Program-made: the position numbers and the translations under genes
From: Minwuia thermotolerans
GTDB taxonomy: Bacteria > Pseudomonadota > Alphaproteobacteria > Minwuiales > Minwuiaceae
Assembly: GCF_002924445.1 (NCBI RefSeq)
Contig: NZ_PIGG01000023.1
Coordinates: forward strand, 91,244-155,243
Reading direction: 5' to 3'
Length of the DNA: 64,000 nucleotides
Shown: one piece after another, positions 25,837-35,400 of the stretch
Numbering within the stretch: the stretch's first letter is position 1
How the letters are laid out: the number at the start of each line of letters is the position of its first letter
The notes under the pieces: model-generated
Told to the model about the DNA's origin: nothing
The model's input: only the letters and a program-made list of their open reading frames with translations
The model's database searches: none

Positions 25837-26934
25837 ATGCTGGTGAATGGCGTTCCGTGGCGGCCGGTGCAGCTGGCCGGAAATGGCTGGGCGGTGACGA
25901 TCATCGACCAGACGAAGCTGCCCCACGCCTTCGAGACCGTGGACCTGACGACCGTCGAGGAAGCCGCGCACGCCATCCGCGCCATGCTGGTGCGCGGCGC
26001 GCCGCTGATCGGGGCGACTGCCGCCTATGGCGTCGCCCTGGCCATGCGCGCCGACCCTTCGGACGACAATCTTGCCGCCGCCATCGAGATGCTGCGAAAG
26101 ACGCGCCCCACGGCGGTGAACCTGTTCTGGGCGCTGGAGCGCATGCGGGCCGCGCTGCACAACCGCTCCGTCGAGGAACGCGCCGGGGCCGCCTACGCGG
26201 CCGCCGCCGATCTCGCCGACGAGGATGCGGCGATGAACGAGGCCATCGGCGAACACGGGCTGGAGATCATCCGCGGCATTGCGGCGAAGAAGCCCGGCGA
26301 GACGGTCAACATCCTGACCCACTGCAATGCCGGCTGGCTGGCCACCGTCGACTGGGGCACGGCGCTGAGCCCGATCTACAAGGCCCATGACGACGGCATC
26401 GACGTCCATGTCTGGGTGGACGAGACCCGGCCGCGCAACCAGGGCGCGTCGCTGACGGCCTGGGAACTGGGCGCCCACGGCGTGCCGCTGACGGTCGTGG
26501 TCGACAATGCCGGCGGGCACCTGATGCAGCACGGCCAGGTCGACATGGTGATCACCGGGACCGACAGGACGACGCGCCGGGGCGATGTCTGCAACAAGAT
26601 CGGGACCTATCTGAAGGCGCTGGCGGCGAAGGACAACGGCGTGCCCTTCTACGTCGCCCTGCCCGGTCCCACCATCGACTGGCAGGTCGCAGACGGCGTC
26701 GCCGAGATCCCGATCGAGGAGCGCCACGCCGACGAGGTCGGCCGCATCTCGGGGCGGACGGAATCGGGCGAAATCGTCACCATCGACGTGCTGCCGGAGA
26801 ACGCGAAGGCCGGCAATCCGGCCTTCGACGTGACACCCGCGCGGCTGGTCACCGGCCTTATCACGGAGCGCGGCGTCGCCCCGGCAACCGAGGAAGGCCT
26901 GCTTTCGCTCTATCCGGAAAAGAACAATGGCTGA
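25837..26934 (+). CDS. mtnA: S-methyl-5-thioribose-1-phosphate isomerase
   Basis: A 365-aa isomerase converting methylthioribose-1-phosphate to methylthioribulose-1-phosphate in methionine salvage. Catalytic residues are present: C163 in I-L-T-H-C-N-A-G and D243 in I-T-G-T-D-R, with the signature [14 protein letters not shown] near 52-65 and E-T-R-P-R-N-Q-G-A. Some MtnA homologues also take 5-deoxyribose-1-phosphate. It overlaps the aldolase start by 8 bp and follows the ADH by 4 bp. No mtnBCD genes of the classical universal route lie here. Confidence 0.94.
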   Translation: MLVNGVPWRPVQLAGNGWAVTIIDQTKLPHAFETVDLTTVEEAAHAIRAMLVRGAPLIGATAAYGVALAMRADPSDDNLAAAIEMLRKTRPTAVNLFWALERMRAALHNRSVEERAGAAYAAAADLADEDAAMNEAIGEHGLEIIRGIAAKKPGETVNILTHCNAGWLATVDWGTALSPIYKAHDDGIDVHVWVDETRPRNQGASLTAWELGAHGVPLTVVVDNAGGHLMQHGQVDMVITGTDRTTRRGDVCNKIGTYLKALAAKDNGVPFYVALPGPTIDWQVADGVAEIPIEERHADEVGRISGRTESGEIVTIDVLPENAKAGNPAFDVTPARLVTGLITERGVAPATEEGLLSLYPEKNNG

Positions 26935-27571
26935 CGCCGCCAGGGCGCTGCTGGCCGCCTGCCGGGCCATGGAAGCCGCGCGGCTCTCGCCCGGCACCTC
27001 GGGCAATCTCTCGGCCCGCGACGGCGACGGCTTCCGGATCACGCCCTCGGGCGTGGCCTACGATGCGCTGGACGAGAGCATGATGGTCTTCATGGATCTC
27101 GACGGCCGCTGGAAGGGCGATCTGAAGCCTTCCAGCGAATGGCGCTTCCACCTGGACATCTACCGGGCGCGGCCGGACGCCGGCGGCATCTGCCACACCC
27201 ATTCGCTGAACGCGACGGCGCTGGCGACGCGGCGGGAGGGCATCCCCGCCTTCCACTACATGGTCGCCGCCGCCGGCGGCCGCGACATCCGCTGTGCCCC
27301 ATACCGTACCTTCGGCACGCAGGAACTGTCCGACGCGGCGCTGAAGGCCCTTGAGGATCGCCGCGCCTGCCTGCTCGGCAATCACGGCGTCATCGCCCTG
27401 GGGGAGACGGTAGACAAGGCGCTGAAGCTCGCCCGGGAGGTCGAGAACCTGGCCGCCCAGTACATCCTGGCCCGCCAGCTCGGCGGCCCGGCCATCCTCT
27501 CCGACAGGGAGATGGACGCGGTGCTGGAAAAGTTCAGGACCTACGGCCAGCAGCCGATACGGACTGGCTGA
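26927..27571 (+). CDS. Class II aldolase (FucA/Ald2-like), probable methylthioribulose-1-phosphate aldolase
   Basis: A 214-aa zinc aldolase. The proposed catalytic Glu71 and Zn ligands H90, H92 (C-H-T-H-S) and H153 (G-N-H-G-V) line up with E73, H92, H94 and H155 of E. coli Fuc[10 protein letters not shown] near residue 23 binds phosphate. MtnB dehydratases share this fold, so the family alone does not decide, but the length and the MtnA-ADH neighbours fit Ald2, which splits methylthioribulose-1-phosphate to DHAP and an aldehyde. The start overlaps mtnA by 8 bp. Confidence 0.85.
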   Translation: MADAARALLAACRAMEAARLSPGTSGNLSARDGDGFRITPSGVAYDALDESMMVFMDLDGRWKGDLKPSSEWRFHLDIYRARPDAGGICHTHSLNATALATRREGIPAFHYMVAAAGGRDIRCAPYRTFGTQELSDAALKALEDRRACLLGNHGVIALGETVDKALKLAREVENLAAQYILARQLGGPAILSDREMDAVLEKFRTYGQQPIRTG

Positions 27572-28009
27572 TCAGGCCGGCTCGATCAGGCGGCACGTGG
27601 CGAGGCAGGTCGCAGCCAGTGTCCACTTGTCGCCGGTGACAGCGTAGACGTCCGCGCGGCTGGATGCGCTGGTCCGCGACCGGCCGGCGATCTGTCCGAA
27701 GGCGACCAGCCGCTCGCCCGCAGCCGGCGCGATATTGTGGACGTTGTAGCCCGTCGTCGACGCCCGCCAGCCGTCCGGACAGGCCGCGGTCGCGGCGCTG
27801 ACCGCAGCATAATCCGCCAGCACGCCGACAACCGCGCCCTGCACGATCCGCCCGTCGAAGGTGATGTCGGAGCGGATCGGCATCTCGATGGCCGACCGCC
27901 CGTCGGCAAAGCCGATGCAGCGCAGGCCGAGCCAGGCCGAACTCGGCATGGCGTGGATGCCGGCGGCCAGCGCGGGGCGGAATCCGGTGCTGTAGGGCGA
28001 AAGATTCAT
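27572..28009 (-). CDS. PaaI-type hotdog thioesterase (1)
   Basis: A 145-aa hotdog-fold protein of the PaaI/YdiI type, with H-A-M-P-S-S-A-W-L-G-L-R-C near the N-terminus and D-G-R-I-V-Q-G-A-V-V-G-V-L-A-D-Y-A-A in the long helix. The usual H-G-G before the helix is Q-G-A here, so the catalytic position differs from classic members. The true substrate is unknown; aromatic or short-chain acyl-CoA would be typical. It follows the second thioesterase by 1 bp, and both are divergent from a TetR gene. Confidence 0.78.
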   Translation of the reverse strand: MNLSPYSTGFRPALAAGIHAMPSSAWLGLRCIGFADGRSAIEMPIRSDITFDGRIVQGAVVGVLADYAAVSAATAACPDGWRASTTGYNVHNIAPAAGERLVAFGQIAGRSRTSASSRADVYAVTGDKWTLAATCLATCRLIEPA

Positions 28010-28010
28010 A

Positions 28011-28439
28011 TCAGGCGACCGCCGTTTCGGTGCGCGGCCGCGTGGCGCGGAAGGTCGCGTTGCCGCGTGCGATCGTCTCGCCGTCGGCGCGGACGAAGCA
28101 CTGTGCAAAGGCCAGGGTGCGGCCGGGCCGGACGAATTCGGTCTCGAAGCTGAGCCACTGGCCCTGCTGGCCGCTGGCGAGATAGTCGAGGTAGAGGTTC
28201 ACCGTCACCAGCCGCGCGCCTTCGGGCAGATGCAGCCGCATGGAGTGGCCCATGGCGTTGTCGGCCAGCGCGCTGATCAGACCGCCATGGACAAAGCCCC
28301 GGGCATTGCAATGAGCCGCCGTTGCCCGCAGCCCGATGATCAGCGCCTCGGACGTCTCGCGGATGTAGATCGGCTCCCACGGATCGGTCAGTCCGCTTCG
28401 TCTCGTGTTCGGCGCAAAGCCCGCTGGTACATCGGTCAT
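28011..28439 (-). CDS. PaaI-type hotdog thioesterase (2)
   Basis: A 142-aa hotdog thioesterase. The helix motif A-R-G-F-V-H-G-G-L-I-S-A-L-A-D-N-A-M-G keeps the H-G-G that its downstream sibling has lost, so this one is likely the active subunit or enzyme. Strand content after it (V-T-V-N-L-Y-L-D-Y-L-A-S) is typical. The start is at 28439, about 100 bp from the divergent TetR gene, whose intergenic region has a 12-bp palindrome. The two thioesterases may form a heteromer, which is inference. Confidence 0.84.
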   Translation of the reverse strand: MTDVPAGFAPNTRRSGLTDPWEPIYIRETSEALIIGLRATAAHCNARGFVHGGLISALADNAMGHSMRLHLPEGARLVTVNLYLDYLASGQQGQWLSFETEFVRPGRTLAFAQCFVRADGETIARGNATFRATRPRTETAVA

Positions 28440-28478
28440 TCTGTCCTCCCGTTCGAGCCGGAGGATGCAGAGATTTAT

Positions 28479-28490
28479 TAGACAGGTCTA
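28479..28490. promoter_or_regulatory. Palindromic operator candidate TAGAC-AG-GTCTA
   Basis: A perfect inverted repeat with 5-bp arms and a 2-bp spacer in an AT-rich stretch between the divergent thioesterase and TetR genes. TAGAC/GTCTA arms resemble operators of several TetR-type regulators of acyl or electrophile metabolism, so autoregulation by the neighbour is likely. Confidence 0.6.
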
Positions 28491-28541
28491 CATAAAATGT
28501 GAAGAGTGCTAGCGTCCGCGCGGCAATGATGGAGCAAGGCA

Positions 28542-29129
28542 GTGGGCAAGAGAGCGCAGCACGAGATGGCCCTGCTGACGGAAGCGGCGAAGCTGTTCCG
28601 GCGCCAGGGCTACGCCGCGACCGGCACGAACGAGATACTCGCCGCCGCCGGCGCGCCGCGCGGCTCGCTCTACTACTACTTCCCGGGCGGCAAGGAAGAG
28701 ATCGGCACGCGCGCCATCGAGGCCGCGGCAAAGCGGGTGACGCTCACGCTGAGGGCGCTCGCCGAGGAATCCGCGGATCCGGCGGATTTTGTCGACCGCT
28801 ATGTAGCGAAGCTGACCGGCTGGATGGCGAAGTCCGGCTGGCGCGACGGCTGTCCCATTACCACGGTGCTGCTGGAGAACGCGCCCGGCTCGGCGGCGAT
28901 CACCGCGGTCGGCCGGGAAGCGCATGAGCGCTGGCGCCGGGAAGTCGAGACCATGCTCCTGCGCCATGGCTGGCCCGGGGACCGCGCGCCGGCCACGGCC
29001 CGGACGATCCTGATGACTATCGGCGGCGCGCAGATTCACGCCCGCGTCGCCGCCTCCCCCGCCCCGCTGGAGGACTGCGCCGCGGAACTTCGCCACCTGC
29101 TGGCGGATTCCGATCCATCCGAGTTCTGA
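28542..29129 (+). CDS. TetR-family transcriptional regulator
   Basis: A 195-aa regulator. The N-terminal HTH reads A-A-K-L-F-R-R-Q-G-Y-A-A-T-G-T-N-E-I-L-A-A-A-G, then S-L-Y-Y-Y-F-P-G-G-K-E-E, the YxaF/LmrA-like subgroup pattern. The ligand-binding domain keeps D-G-C-P-I-T-T-V. GTG at 28542 has GGAG upstream; ATG at 28566 is an alternative. It probably represses itself and the divergent thioesterases via the palindrome at 28479-28490, inferred from position. Confidence 0.87.
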   Translation: MGKRAQHEMALLTEAAKLFRRQGYAATGTNEILAAAGAPRGSLYYYFPGGKEEIGTRAIEAAAKRVTLTLRALAEESADPADFVDRYVAKLTGWMAKSGWRDGCPITTVLLENAPGSAAITAVGREAHERWRREVETMLLRHGWPGDRAPATARTILMTIGGAQIHARVAASPAPLEDCAAELRHLLADSDPSEF

Positions 29130-29177
29130 CCGGCGTCCGGGGGCTTGACCCCAGGACCCAGTCCTTCAATCCGCTGG

Positions 29178-29200
29178 GCCCTTGGATCGAGTCCAAGGGC
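29178..29200. terminator. Bidirectional hairpin between tetR and egtD
   Basis: A perfect 9-bp stem, GCCCTTGGA, with loop TCGAG and TCCAAGGGC, lies between the convergent TetR and egtD genes. There is no strong T tract, so termination strength is uncertain. The neighbouring words (G-G-C-T-T-G-A-C-C-C-C) look like a dispersed palindromic repeat. Confidence 0.5.
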
Positions 29201-29236
29201 GTCAGGTAATTGAATTCGATCTCTGGAACGCTCCAG

Positions 29237-30211
29237 CTACACCGCTTCCAGGACGTGCACGCTGAACAGGTCGTTGGCGTCCGTCAGGCTGCGCCGCGCG
29301 TGTAAGCCGGCGTCCTCCGCCATGGTGCGGAATTCGTCCAGCCCGTACTTGTGGGAGTTCTCCGTGTGCAGGGTCTCGCCCTCGCGGAAGTCGAAGCGCC
29401 GGCCGGCGACGGCCACGGCCTGGTCGCGTTCGCTGACCAGATGCATCTCGATCCGGCCCTCGGCGTCGTTCCAGAGCGCACGGTGGCTGAAGGCGTTGAG
29501 TTCGAAATCGCCGTCCAGTTCCCGGTTGATGCGCCGGAGCAGGTTGAGGTTGAAGGCCGCCGTCACGCCCTCGGCGTCGTCATAGGCCGCCTCCAGGATC
29601 GCCGGGTCCTTCTTCAGGTCGACGCCGATCACCAGGAAGCCGCCCTGCCCGACAGTCCGGCGCGCGCCCCGGAGGAACTCGGCCGCCTCCTCGCGCTCCA
29701 GATTGCCGATGGTGGAGCCGGGAAAGAAGCCGATGCGCGGGCCCTTCGGCACGACCTCGTCCAGGCGCACCGGATCGGTGAAGTCGGCGCAGACCGCGAC
29801 CACCTCGATCGCCGGGTTCTCCGCCGCGAAGGCGCCGGCATTGTCCAGCAGGTGATCGCGCGAGATGTCGATCGGCACGTAGCATTGCGGCCGCCCGAGC
29901 GCCTGCACGAACAGGCGGATCTTGTCGGCGGAACCGCTGCCGAACTCGATCACCGTCGCGCCTTCGGGCAGCAGGCGGCGCAGTTCGGCGGCATGGTCGC
30001 GCAGGATGCCGCACTCTGTGCGGGTCGGATAGTATTCCTGCAGCTCGCAGATACGCTCGAACAGGCGCGAGCCTTCCTCGTCGTAGAAGAACTTGGCGGC
30101 CGTCGCCTTCCGCGGTTCCGCCAGCCCCTCCAGGATGGCGGTGCGGAAGTCCTCCAGTTCCGGCTCCAGGTCGAGGAAACCCCGAAGGTGCGTGTCGGCG
30201 GCGATGTTCAT
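29237..30211 (-). CDS. egtD: L-histidine N-alpha-methyltransferase (ergothioneine synthesis)
   Basis: EgtD trimethylates histidine to hercynine with SAM (324 aa). The SAM motif V-I-E-F-G-S-G-S-A-D-K is near residue 92-102; F-F-Y-D-E-E-G-S-R-L-F-E-R-I-C-E-L-Q-E-Y-Y-P-T-R-T is the family hallmark, with G-F-F-P-G-S-T-I-G-N further on. Length agrees with known EgtD (about 320 aa). It overlaps egtB by 4 bp (ATGA), giving the usual alphaproteobacterial egtBD pair. No egtC or egtE is seen in the window. Confidence 0.93.
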   Translation of the reverse strand: MNIAADTHLRGFLDLEPELEDFRTAILEGLAEPRKATAAKFFYDEEGSRLFERICELQEYYPTRTECGILRDHAAELRRLLPEGATVIEFGSGSADKIRLFVQALGRPQCYVPIDISRDHLLDNAGAFAAENPAIEVVAVCADFTDPVRLDEVVPKGPRIGFFPGSTIGNLEREEAAEFLRGARRTVGQGGFLVIGVDLKKDPAILEAAYDDAEGVTAAFNLNLLRRINRELDGDFELNAFSHRALWNDAEGRIEMHLVSERDQAVAVAGRRFDFREGETLHTENSHKYGLDEFRTMAEDAGLHARRSLTDANDLFSVHVLEAV

Positions 30212-31503
30212 GGCAGGTCCTCCGCGAGGCGCAGGCCGGAGAACTGCCAGCGCTGATGGGGATAGAAGAAATTGCGGTAGCTGGCGCGGACATGCCCCGG
30301 CGGCGTGATGCAGGAGCCGCCGCGCAGCACGAACTGGTTGGCCATGAACTTGCCGTTGTATTCGCCCACCGCGCCGGCGGGCGGGCGGAAGCCGGGATAG
30401 GCGCTGTAGGGGCTGGCGGTCCATTCCCAGACCCCGCCGAACATCTGCACGAGCCCCTCCCCCGCCGCGGCGGGACGCGGCAGCAGGGCCCCGGGTTCGG
30501 ACCTGGACGGGACGAGCCCTTCCGCCGCGACCTCCCATTCGGCCTCGGTGGGCAGGCGCTTGCCGGCCCAGCGGGCGAAAGCGTCCGCCTCGTAATAGCT
30601 GAGATGGGCCACGGGCGCGGCGGGTTCGACGGGGCGCGGCCCGTAAAGGCCCATGACCCCGATGCCGCCCTCGGCGTCACGCTCCCAGTAGAGCGGCGCG
30701 CTCCAGCCCTGGGCCTGTACCGTGGCCCAGCCGTCGGCCAGCCACAGTTCCGGCCGCCGGTAGCCCCCGTCCTCAATGAAATCGAGCCACTCGCCGCAGG
30801 TCACCGGCCGGTCGGCCAGGCGGAAGGGCCGCAGCAACACCTCGTGGCGCGGCCCCTCATTGTCGAAGGCGAAGCCGGCGCCCGCATGGCCGATCTCCCG
30901 GATGCCGCCGTCGAAGGCGATCCAGCGCACGGGCGGCGCGGCGGCATCGGCGAGGGGCGGCGCGCCCTCGTCGGCATAGGCCGGCCTGAGCGGATTGCGC
31001 GACAGCAGGTTCAGCGCGTCGGTCAGCAACAGCTCCTGATGCTGCTGCTCGTGATTGAGGCCGAGTTCCGTCAGTCCCGCGACGGCGCCCGACGGATCGT
31101 TGGCACGGTCCAGCAGCGCCGTCATGGCTTCGTCCACATGGGCGCGGTAGGCCATGACCTCGTCCAGCGGCGGCCGCGTCAGCATGCCCCGCTGCGGCCG
31201 GGGCTGCCGGGGGCCCTCGGCCTCGTAATAGGAATTGAAGATGTAGTGATAGCGCTCGTCAAAGGGGCGGTAGTCCGCCGCGTGCGGGCGCAGCACGAAG
31301 GTCTCGAAGAACCAGCTCACATGGCCCAGATGCCACTTGGTGGGGCTGGCGTCTTCCATCGCCTGCACCACCTGGTCCTCCGGCGAGAGCGGCGCGGCCA
31401 GCGCCTCGCTCCGCTGCCGCACGGCCCGGTAGCGCTCAGGGGTCATGGCCGCCGTTTCCGGGTCAGGACCCCCGTGCGGCAAGGCCGTGGCATCGTCTGG
31501 CAT
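30208..31503 (-). CDS. egtB: Hercynine oxygenase / sulfoxide synthase (ergothioneine synthesis)
   Basis: EgtB is a non-heme iron enzyme (431 aa) that joins hercynine to cysteine or gamma-glutamylcysteine with O2. The N-terminal DinB-like half has S-P-T-K-W-H-L-G-H-V-S-W-F-F-E-T-F-V (His58/61) and H151-E-Q-Q-H155; together these supply the three-His iron site. The C-terminal half is an FGE-sulfatase-like domain ending R-G-G-S-C-I-T-P and the R-N-F-F-Y-P family pattern. It is first in the unit, and an 18-bp palindrome lies just upstream. Whether the thiol donor is Cys or gamma-Glu-Cys cannot be told here. Confidence 0.93.
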   Translation of the reverse strand: MPDDATALPHGGPDPETAAMTPERYRAVRQRSEALAAPLSPEDQVVQAMEDASPTKWHLGHVSWFFETFVLRPHAADYRPFDERYHYIFNSYYEAEGPRQPRPQRGMLTRPPLDEVMAYRAHVDEAMTALLDRANDPSGAVAGLTELGLNHEQQHQELLLTDALNLLSRNPLRPAYADEGAPPLADAAAPPVRWIAFDGGIREIGHAGAGFAFDNEGPRHEVLLRPFRLADRPVTCGEWLDFIEDGGYRRPELWLADGWATVQAQGWSAPLYWERDAEGGIGVMGLYGPRPVEPAAPVAHLSYYEADAFARWAGKRLPTEAEWEVAAEGLVPSRSEPGALLPRPAAAGEGLVQMFGGVWEWTASPYSAYPGFRPPAGAVGEYNGKFMANQFVLRGGSCITPPGHVRASYRNFFYPHQRWQFSGLRLAEDLP

Positions 31504-31535
31504 GGTGTCCCTCGTGGTTCTTCTTTGTGCCTGCG

Positions 31536-31553
31536 GACGCGCCCGGGCGCGTC
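31536..31553. promoter_or_regulatory. 18-bp perfect palindrome upstream of egtB
   Basis: GACGCGCCCGGGCGCGTC is a perfect palindrome centred about 41 bp before the egtB start codon (31503). It could be a repressor or activator operator, or part of a 5' leader hairpin. No known binder is assigned. Confidence 0.4.
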
Positions 31554-31704
31554 ATCGCCACGCCCGAAATCAGACATAGGAATGTGTCAGGCCGATGGAA
31601 GGGACGATTTGCCGCTTCTGTCCTGTGGAATAGACGCCCGGCGAAGAACATCGGCCGCAGCGCCGCCGGCTCCGTTCAGGCAGGGCGGCGTCGCGCCGCG
31701 GGCG

Positions 31705-32232
31705 TCAGGGCGTCTTCGGCGGCTCTTCCGCCTTGCGGACGGTGAGGTAGCGCTCGATGAAGGCCATCAGCAGGGCCGAGACGACGAAGGTCAGATGGAT
31801 GACCACCAGCCACATGAGCTTGTCCGACGGCGTCTCCTTCACGTTCATGAAGGCCTTCAGCAGGTGGATCGAGGAAATGGCAACGATGGACGACGCGACC
31901 TTCAGCTTCAGCGTGCCGGCGTCCAGCTTGCCGACCCAGGCGAGACGTTCGCCGCCCTCCCCGATGTCGATGCGGCTGACGAAGTTCTCGTAGCCGGAGA
32001 TCACCACCATGACGACCAGGCTGGCGACCAGCGCCAGGTCGATCAGGGTCAGCGCCGCCAGGATGGCGTCCGTCTCCGACATCTCCAGCAGGCGCGGGAC
32101 CATGTGGATCAGGTCCTTCACGAAGACCACGACAAGGAAGATCATCAGCACCGACAGACCGAGATAGATCGGCGCCAGCAGCCAGCGGCTCTGATAGAGC
32201 AGGGTCTCGACGATACGTTCGAAGGATTTCAT
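31705..32232 (-). CDS. UPF0114 (YqhA-like) membrane protein
   Basis: A 175-aa inner membrane protein of UPF0114. It opens M-K-S-F-E-R-I-V-E-T-L-L-Y-Q-S-R-W and the early segment P-I-Y-L-G-L is conserved. Three membrane segments lie near residues 18-40, 58-80 and 142-162, and the family signature S-S-I-V-A-I-S-S-I-H-L-L-K-A-F-M-N falls between. Function is unknown. The gene is single and about 200 bp of mostly featureless sequence separate it from egtB. Confidence 0.88.
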   Translation of the reverse strand: MKSFERIVETLLYQSRWLLAPIYLGLSVLMIFLVVVFVKDLIHMVPRLLEMSETDAILAALTLIDLALVASLVVMVVISGYENFVSRIDIGEGGERLAWVGKLDAGTLKLKVASSIVAISSIHLLKAFMNVKETPSDKLMWLVVIHLTFVVSALLMAFIERYLTVRKAEEPPKTP

Positions 32233-32366
32233 GGCGGCTCTGTCCGTTGGTCGCGTCCGCGATTAGGTACTCTCGACGCCCCCGGCTGTCACCCCCGTCC
32301 AGGGCCTGCCCCGACCCCCGATCCGGGGTGCGAGGAGAAACTTCAGCGGTCGGCAAGAATTCAGCA

Positions 32367-32401
32367 GGCCCGCTGGCCGGCCCAGCCAACCCCAGCGGGC
32401 C
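32367..32401 (-). terminator. Hairpin downstream of the oxoprolinase gene
   Basis: GGCCCGCTGG (32367-32376) and CCAGCGGGCC (32392-32401) form a perfect 10-bp stem with a 15-nt loop, 6 bp after the minus-strand oxoprolinase stop. There is no pronounced T tract. It probably ends that transcript; another shorter hairpin lies further on near 32315. Confidence 0.55.
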
Positions 32402-32407
32402 ATGTGG

Positions 32408-35400
32408 CTACGCCGGCTTGCCAAACCCACCCCCACTCGGCGTCGAGATGACAATCGCGTCGCCGGGTTCGAGCTCGGCGATGGCGCGGCCTTCCAGTTC
32501 CTCCGTTGAGCCGTCCTTGCGCTCGACCCAGTTGCGCCCCGTCTCGCCGTTGTCGCCGCCTTCCAGGCCGAAGGGCGGCACGACGCGGTGGGAGCCGAGC
32601 AGCGAGGCGGTCATCGCCTCCCGGAAGCGCATCCGGCGGAAGGTGCCGTCGCCGCCCCTGTGCCGGCCCTTGCCGCCGGAGCCGCGGCGGATGTGGAAGT
32701 CCTCCAGGATCACGGGGAAGCGGAACTCCAGCACCTCCGGGTCCGTCAGGCGGGTGTTGGTCATGTGGGTGTGGACCGCGTCGGTGCCGTCGAAGTCCGC
32801 ACCGGCGCCGGAGCCGCCGCAGATGGTCTCGTAGTACTGATAGCGGTCATTGCCGAAGGTGAAGTTGTTCATCGTCCCCTGCGCCGCCGCCATGACGCCC
32901 AGCGCGCCGAACAGCGCGTCGGTGATGCACTGGCTGGTCTCGACATTGCCGGCGACCACGGCGGCCGGGTATTCGGGCCGCAGCATGGACTTCTGCGGGA
33001 TCTTCACGTGCAGCGGCTTCAGGCAGCCGCCGTTCAGCGGGATATCGGAGTCCACCAGACAGCGGAAGACGTAGAGCACCGCCGCCATGGCGACCGAGGT
33101 GGGGGCGTTGTAGTTGGTCGGGTGCATCTCCGAGGTGCCGGCGAAGTCGATCTCCGCCGAGCGGTCTTCGCGGTCGATGGTCACCTTCACCCGGATGACG
33201 TAACCGTCGTCCATCGGATACTCGAACGCGCCGTCGGTCAGCACGTCGATGACGCGGCGGACGGATTCCTCGGCGTTGTCCTGGACGTGGCCCATATAGG
33301 CGCGGACGACGTCGAGGCCGAAATCGTCGACCATCCTTTTCAGCTCCCGCGCGCCCTTCTCGCAGGCGGCGATCTGCGCCGAGAGGTCGGCCAGGTTCTG
33401 CTTCGGGTTGCGCGCGGGGTACCTGCCCGAGGTCAGGATCTCGACGACTTCGCTTTCGCGGAAGCGGCCGCCGTCGACCAGCAGGACGTTGTCCAGCAGC
33501 ACGCCCTCCTCCTCCACCGTCTTCGAATCCGGCGGCATGGAGCCCGGCGTCTTGCCGCCGATGTCGGCGTGGTGGCCGCGGCTGGCGGTGTAGAACAGCA
33601 CCTCGGTCTCCGCCTCGTCGTAGACCGGGGCGATCACGGTCACGTCGGGCAGGTGCGTGCCGCCATTGTAGGGCGCGTTCAGCATGTAGACGTCGCCGGG
33701 CTTCATGGTGGCCGCGTTCTCCCGGATCACCGTCTTGATGCTCTGGGACATGGAGCCGAGGTGGACCGGCATGTGGGGCGCGTTGGCGATCAGCTCGCCG
33801 TCCGCGTCGAACAGGGCGCAGGAGAAGTCCAGCCGCTCCTTGATGTTGACCGAATAGGCCGTGCGCTCCAGCACCACGCCCATCTGCTCGGCGATGTTCA
33901 TGAACAGGTTGTTGAAGATCTCCAGCATCACCGGGTCGGCCTCGGTGCCGATGGCGCGCGCACCGGAGCGGGCCTCGACGCGGCGCAGCACCAGATGACG
34001 CTTGCCGGTCATCTCCGCCCGCCAGCCGGGCTCGACGATGGTGGTCGCCGTGGCCTCGGTGACGATCGCCGGGCCGTCAATGGCCTCGCCCGGCTGCATC
34101 GCCTCCCGGTCGAAGACGCCGGTTGGGCGCCAGTCGCCGTCCATCCAGGCCTGCATCTCGGCCAGCGCCTGGGGCGCGCCCTCGCCCGTCTCCGATTCCG
34201 CGTCCTCGATCACCTCGCCCGGCGCCACGGCCTCGACGGTGGCGGCCTCGACGATGACGGTCTTCTCGGGGCTCTCGAAGCCGAACTGCTGGCGGTGGGC
34301 CTCGGCGAAGCGCCGCTGCACCTCCTCCAGCCCGCCGAAGGCGATGGCGAGCGCCGTGTCGGAGCCCTCGTAACGGATCAGGGCGCCCAGATGGACCTCG
34401 ATCTTCGCCTCGGGCACGTCCTGGTCCAGCAGTTCCCGCCGCGCCTGCCCGGCCAGTTCGTCATGGACCGCCTTGATGGCCTCCATGTTCTCCGCCGCGA
34501 GCGGCTTCTCGACCGTCTTCTCGCGCAGCGCGCGGGTGTCGGCGAGGCCCATGCCATAGGCGGAAAGCACGCCCGCATGGGGGTGCAGCAGCACGGTCTC
34601 GATGCCCAGCTTGTCGGCCACCAGGCAGGCATGCTGCCCGCCCGCGCCGCCGAAGCAGTTGAGGACGTATTTCGAGACGTCATAGCCGCGCTGGATCGAG
34701 ATCTTCTTGATGGCGTTGGCCATGTTCTCGACGGCGATGTCGAGGAAACCGGCGGCGACCTGTTCGGGGCTGCGCCGGTCGCCGGTCTCGTGGGCGATGC
34801 GGTCGGCCAGCGCGGCGAACTTCTCCTGCACGACATCCGCGTCCAGCGGCGCGTCGCCGTTCGGGCCGAAGACGGCGGGGAACTGCTCCGGCTGCAGCTT
34901 GCCCAGCATGACATTGCAGTCGGTGACCGCCAGCGGGCCGCCATTGCGGTAGCAGGCGGGACCGGGATGGGCGCCGGCCGAATCGGGGCCGACCTGGTAG
35001 CGTCCGGCCTCGAAATGCAGGATCGACCCGCCACCGGCCGCGACCGTGTGGATCAGCATCATCGGCGCGCGCATGCGAACGCCCGCGACCTCGGTCTCGA
35101 AGGCGCGCTCGAACTCGCCGTTGTAGTGGCTGACGTCGGTCGAGGTGCCGCCCATGTCGAAGCCGATGACCTTGTCGAAGCCGGCCATCGCCGCGGTGCG
35201 GACCATGCCCACCACCCCGCCCGCGGGGCCCGACAGAATCGCGTCCTTGCCCTGGAACAGGCGCGCATCGGTCAGCCCGCCGTTGGACTGCATGATCATC
35301 AGCCGCGCGTCCCCCAGTTCGCCCGCCACCTGGTCGACATAGCGGCGCAGGATCGGCGAGAGATAGGCGTCGACCACCGTGGTGTCGCCGCGGCTGACGA

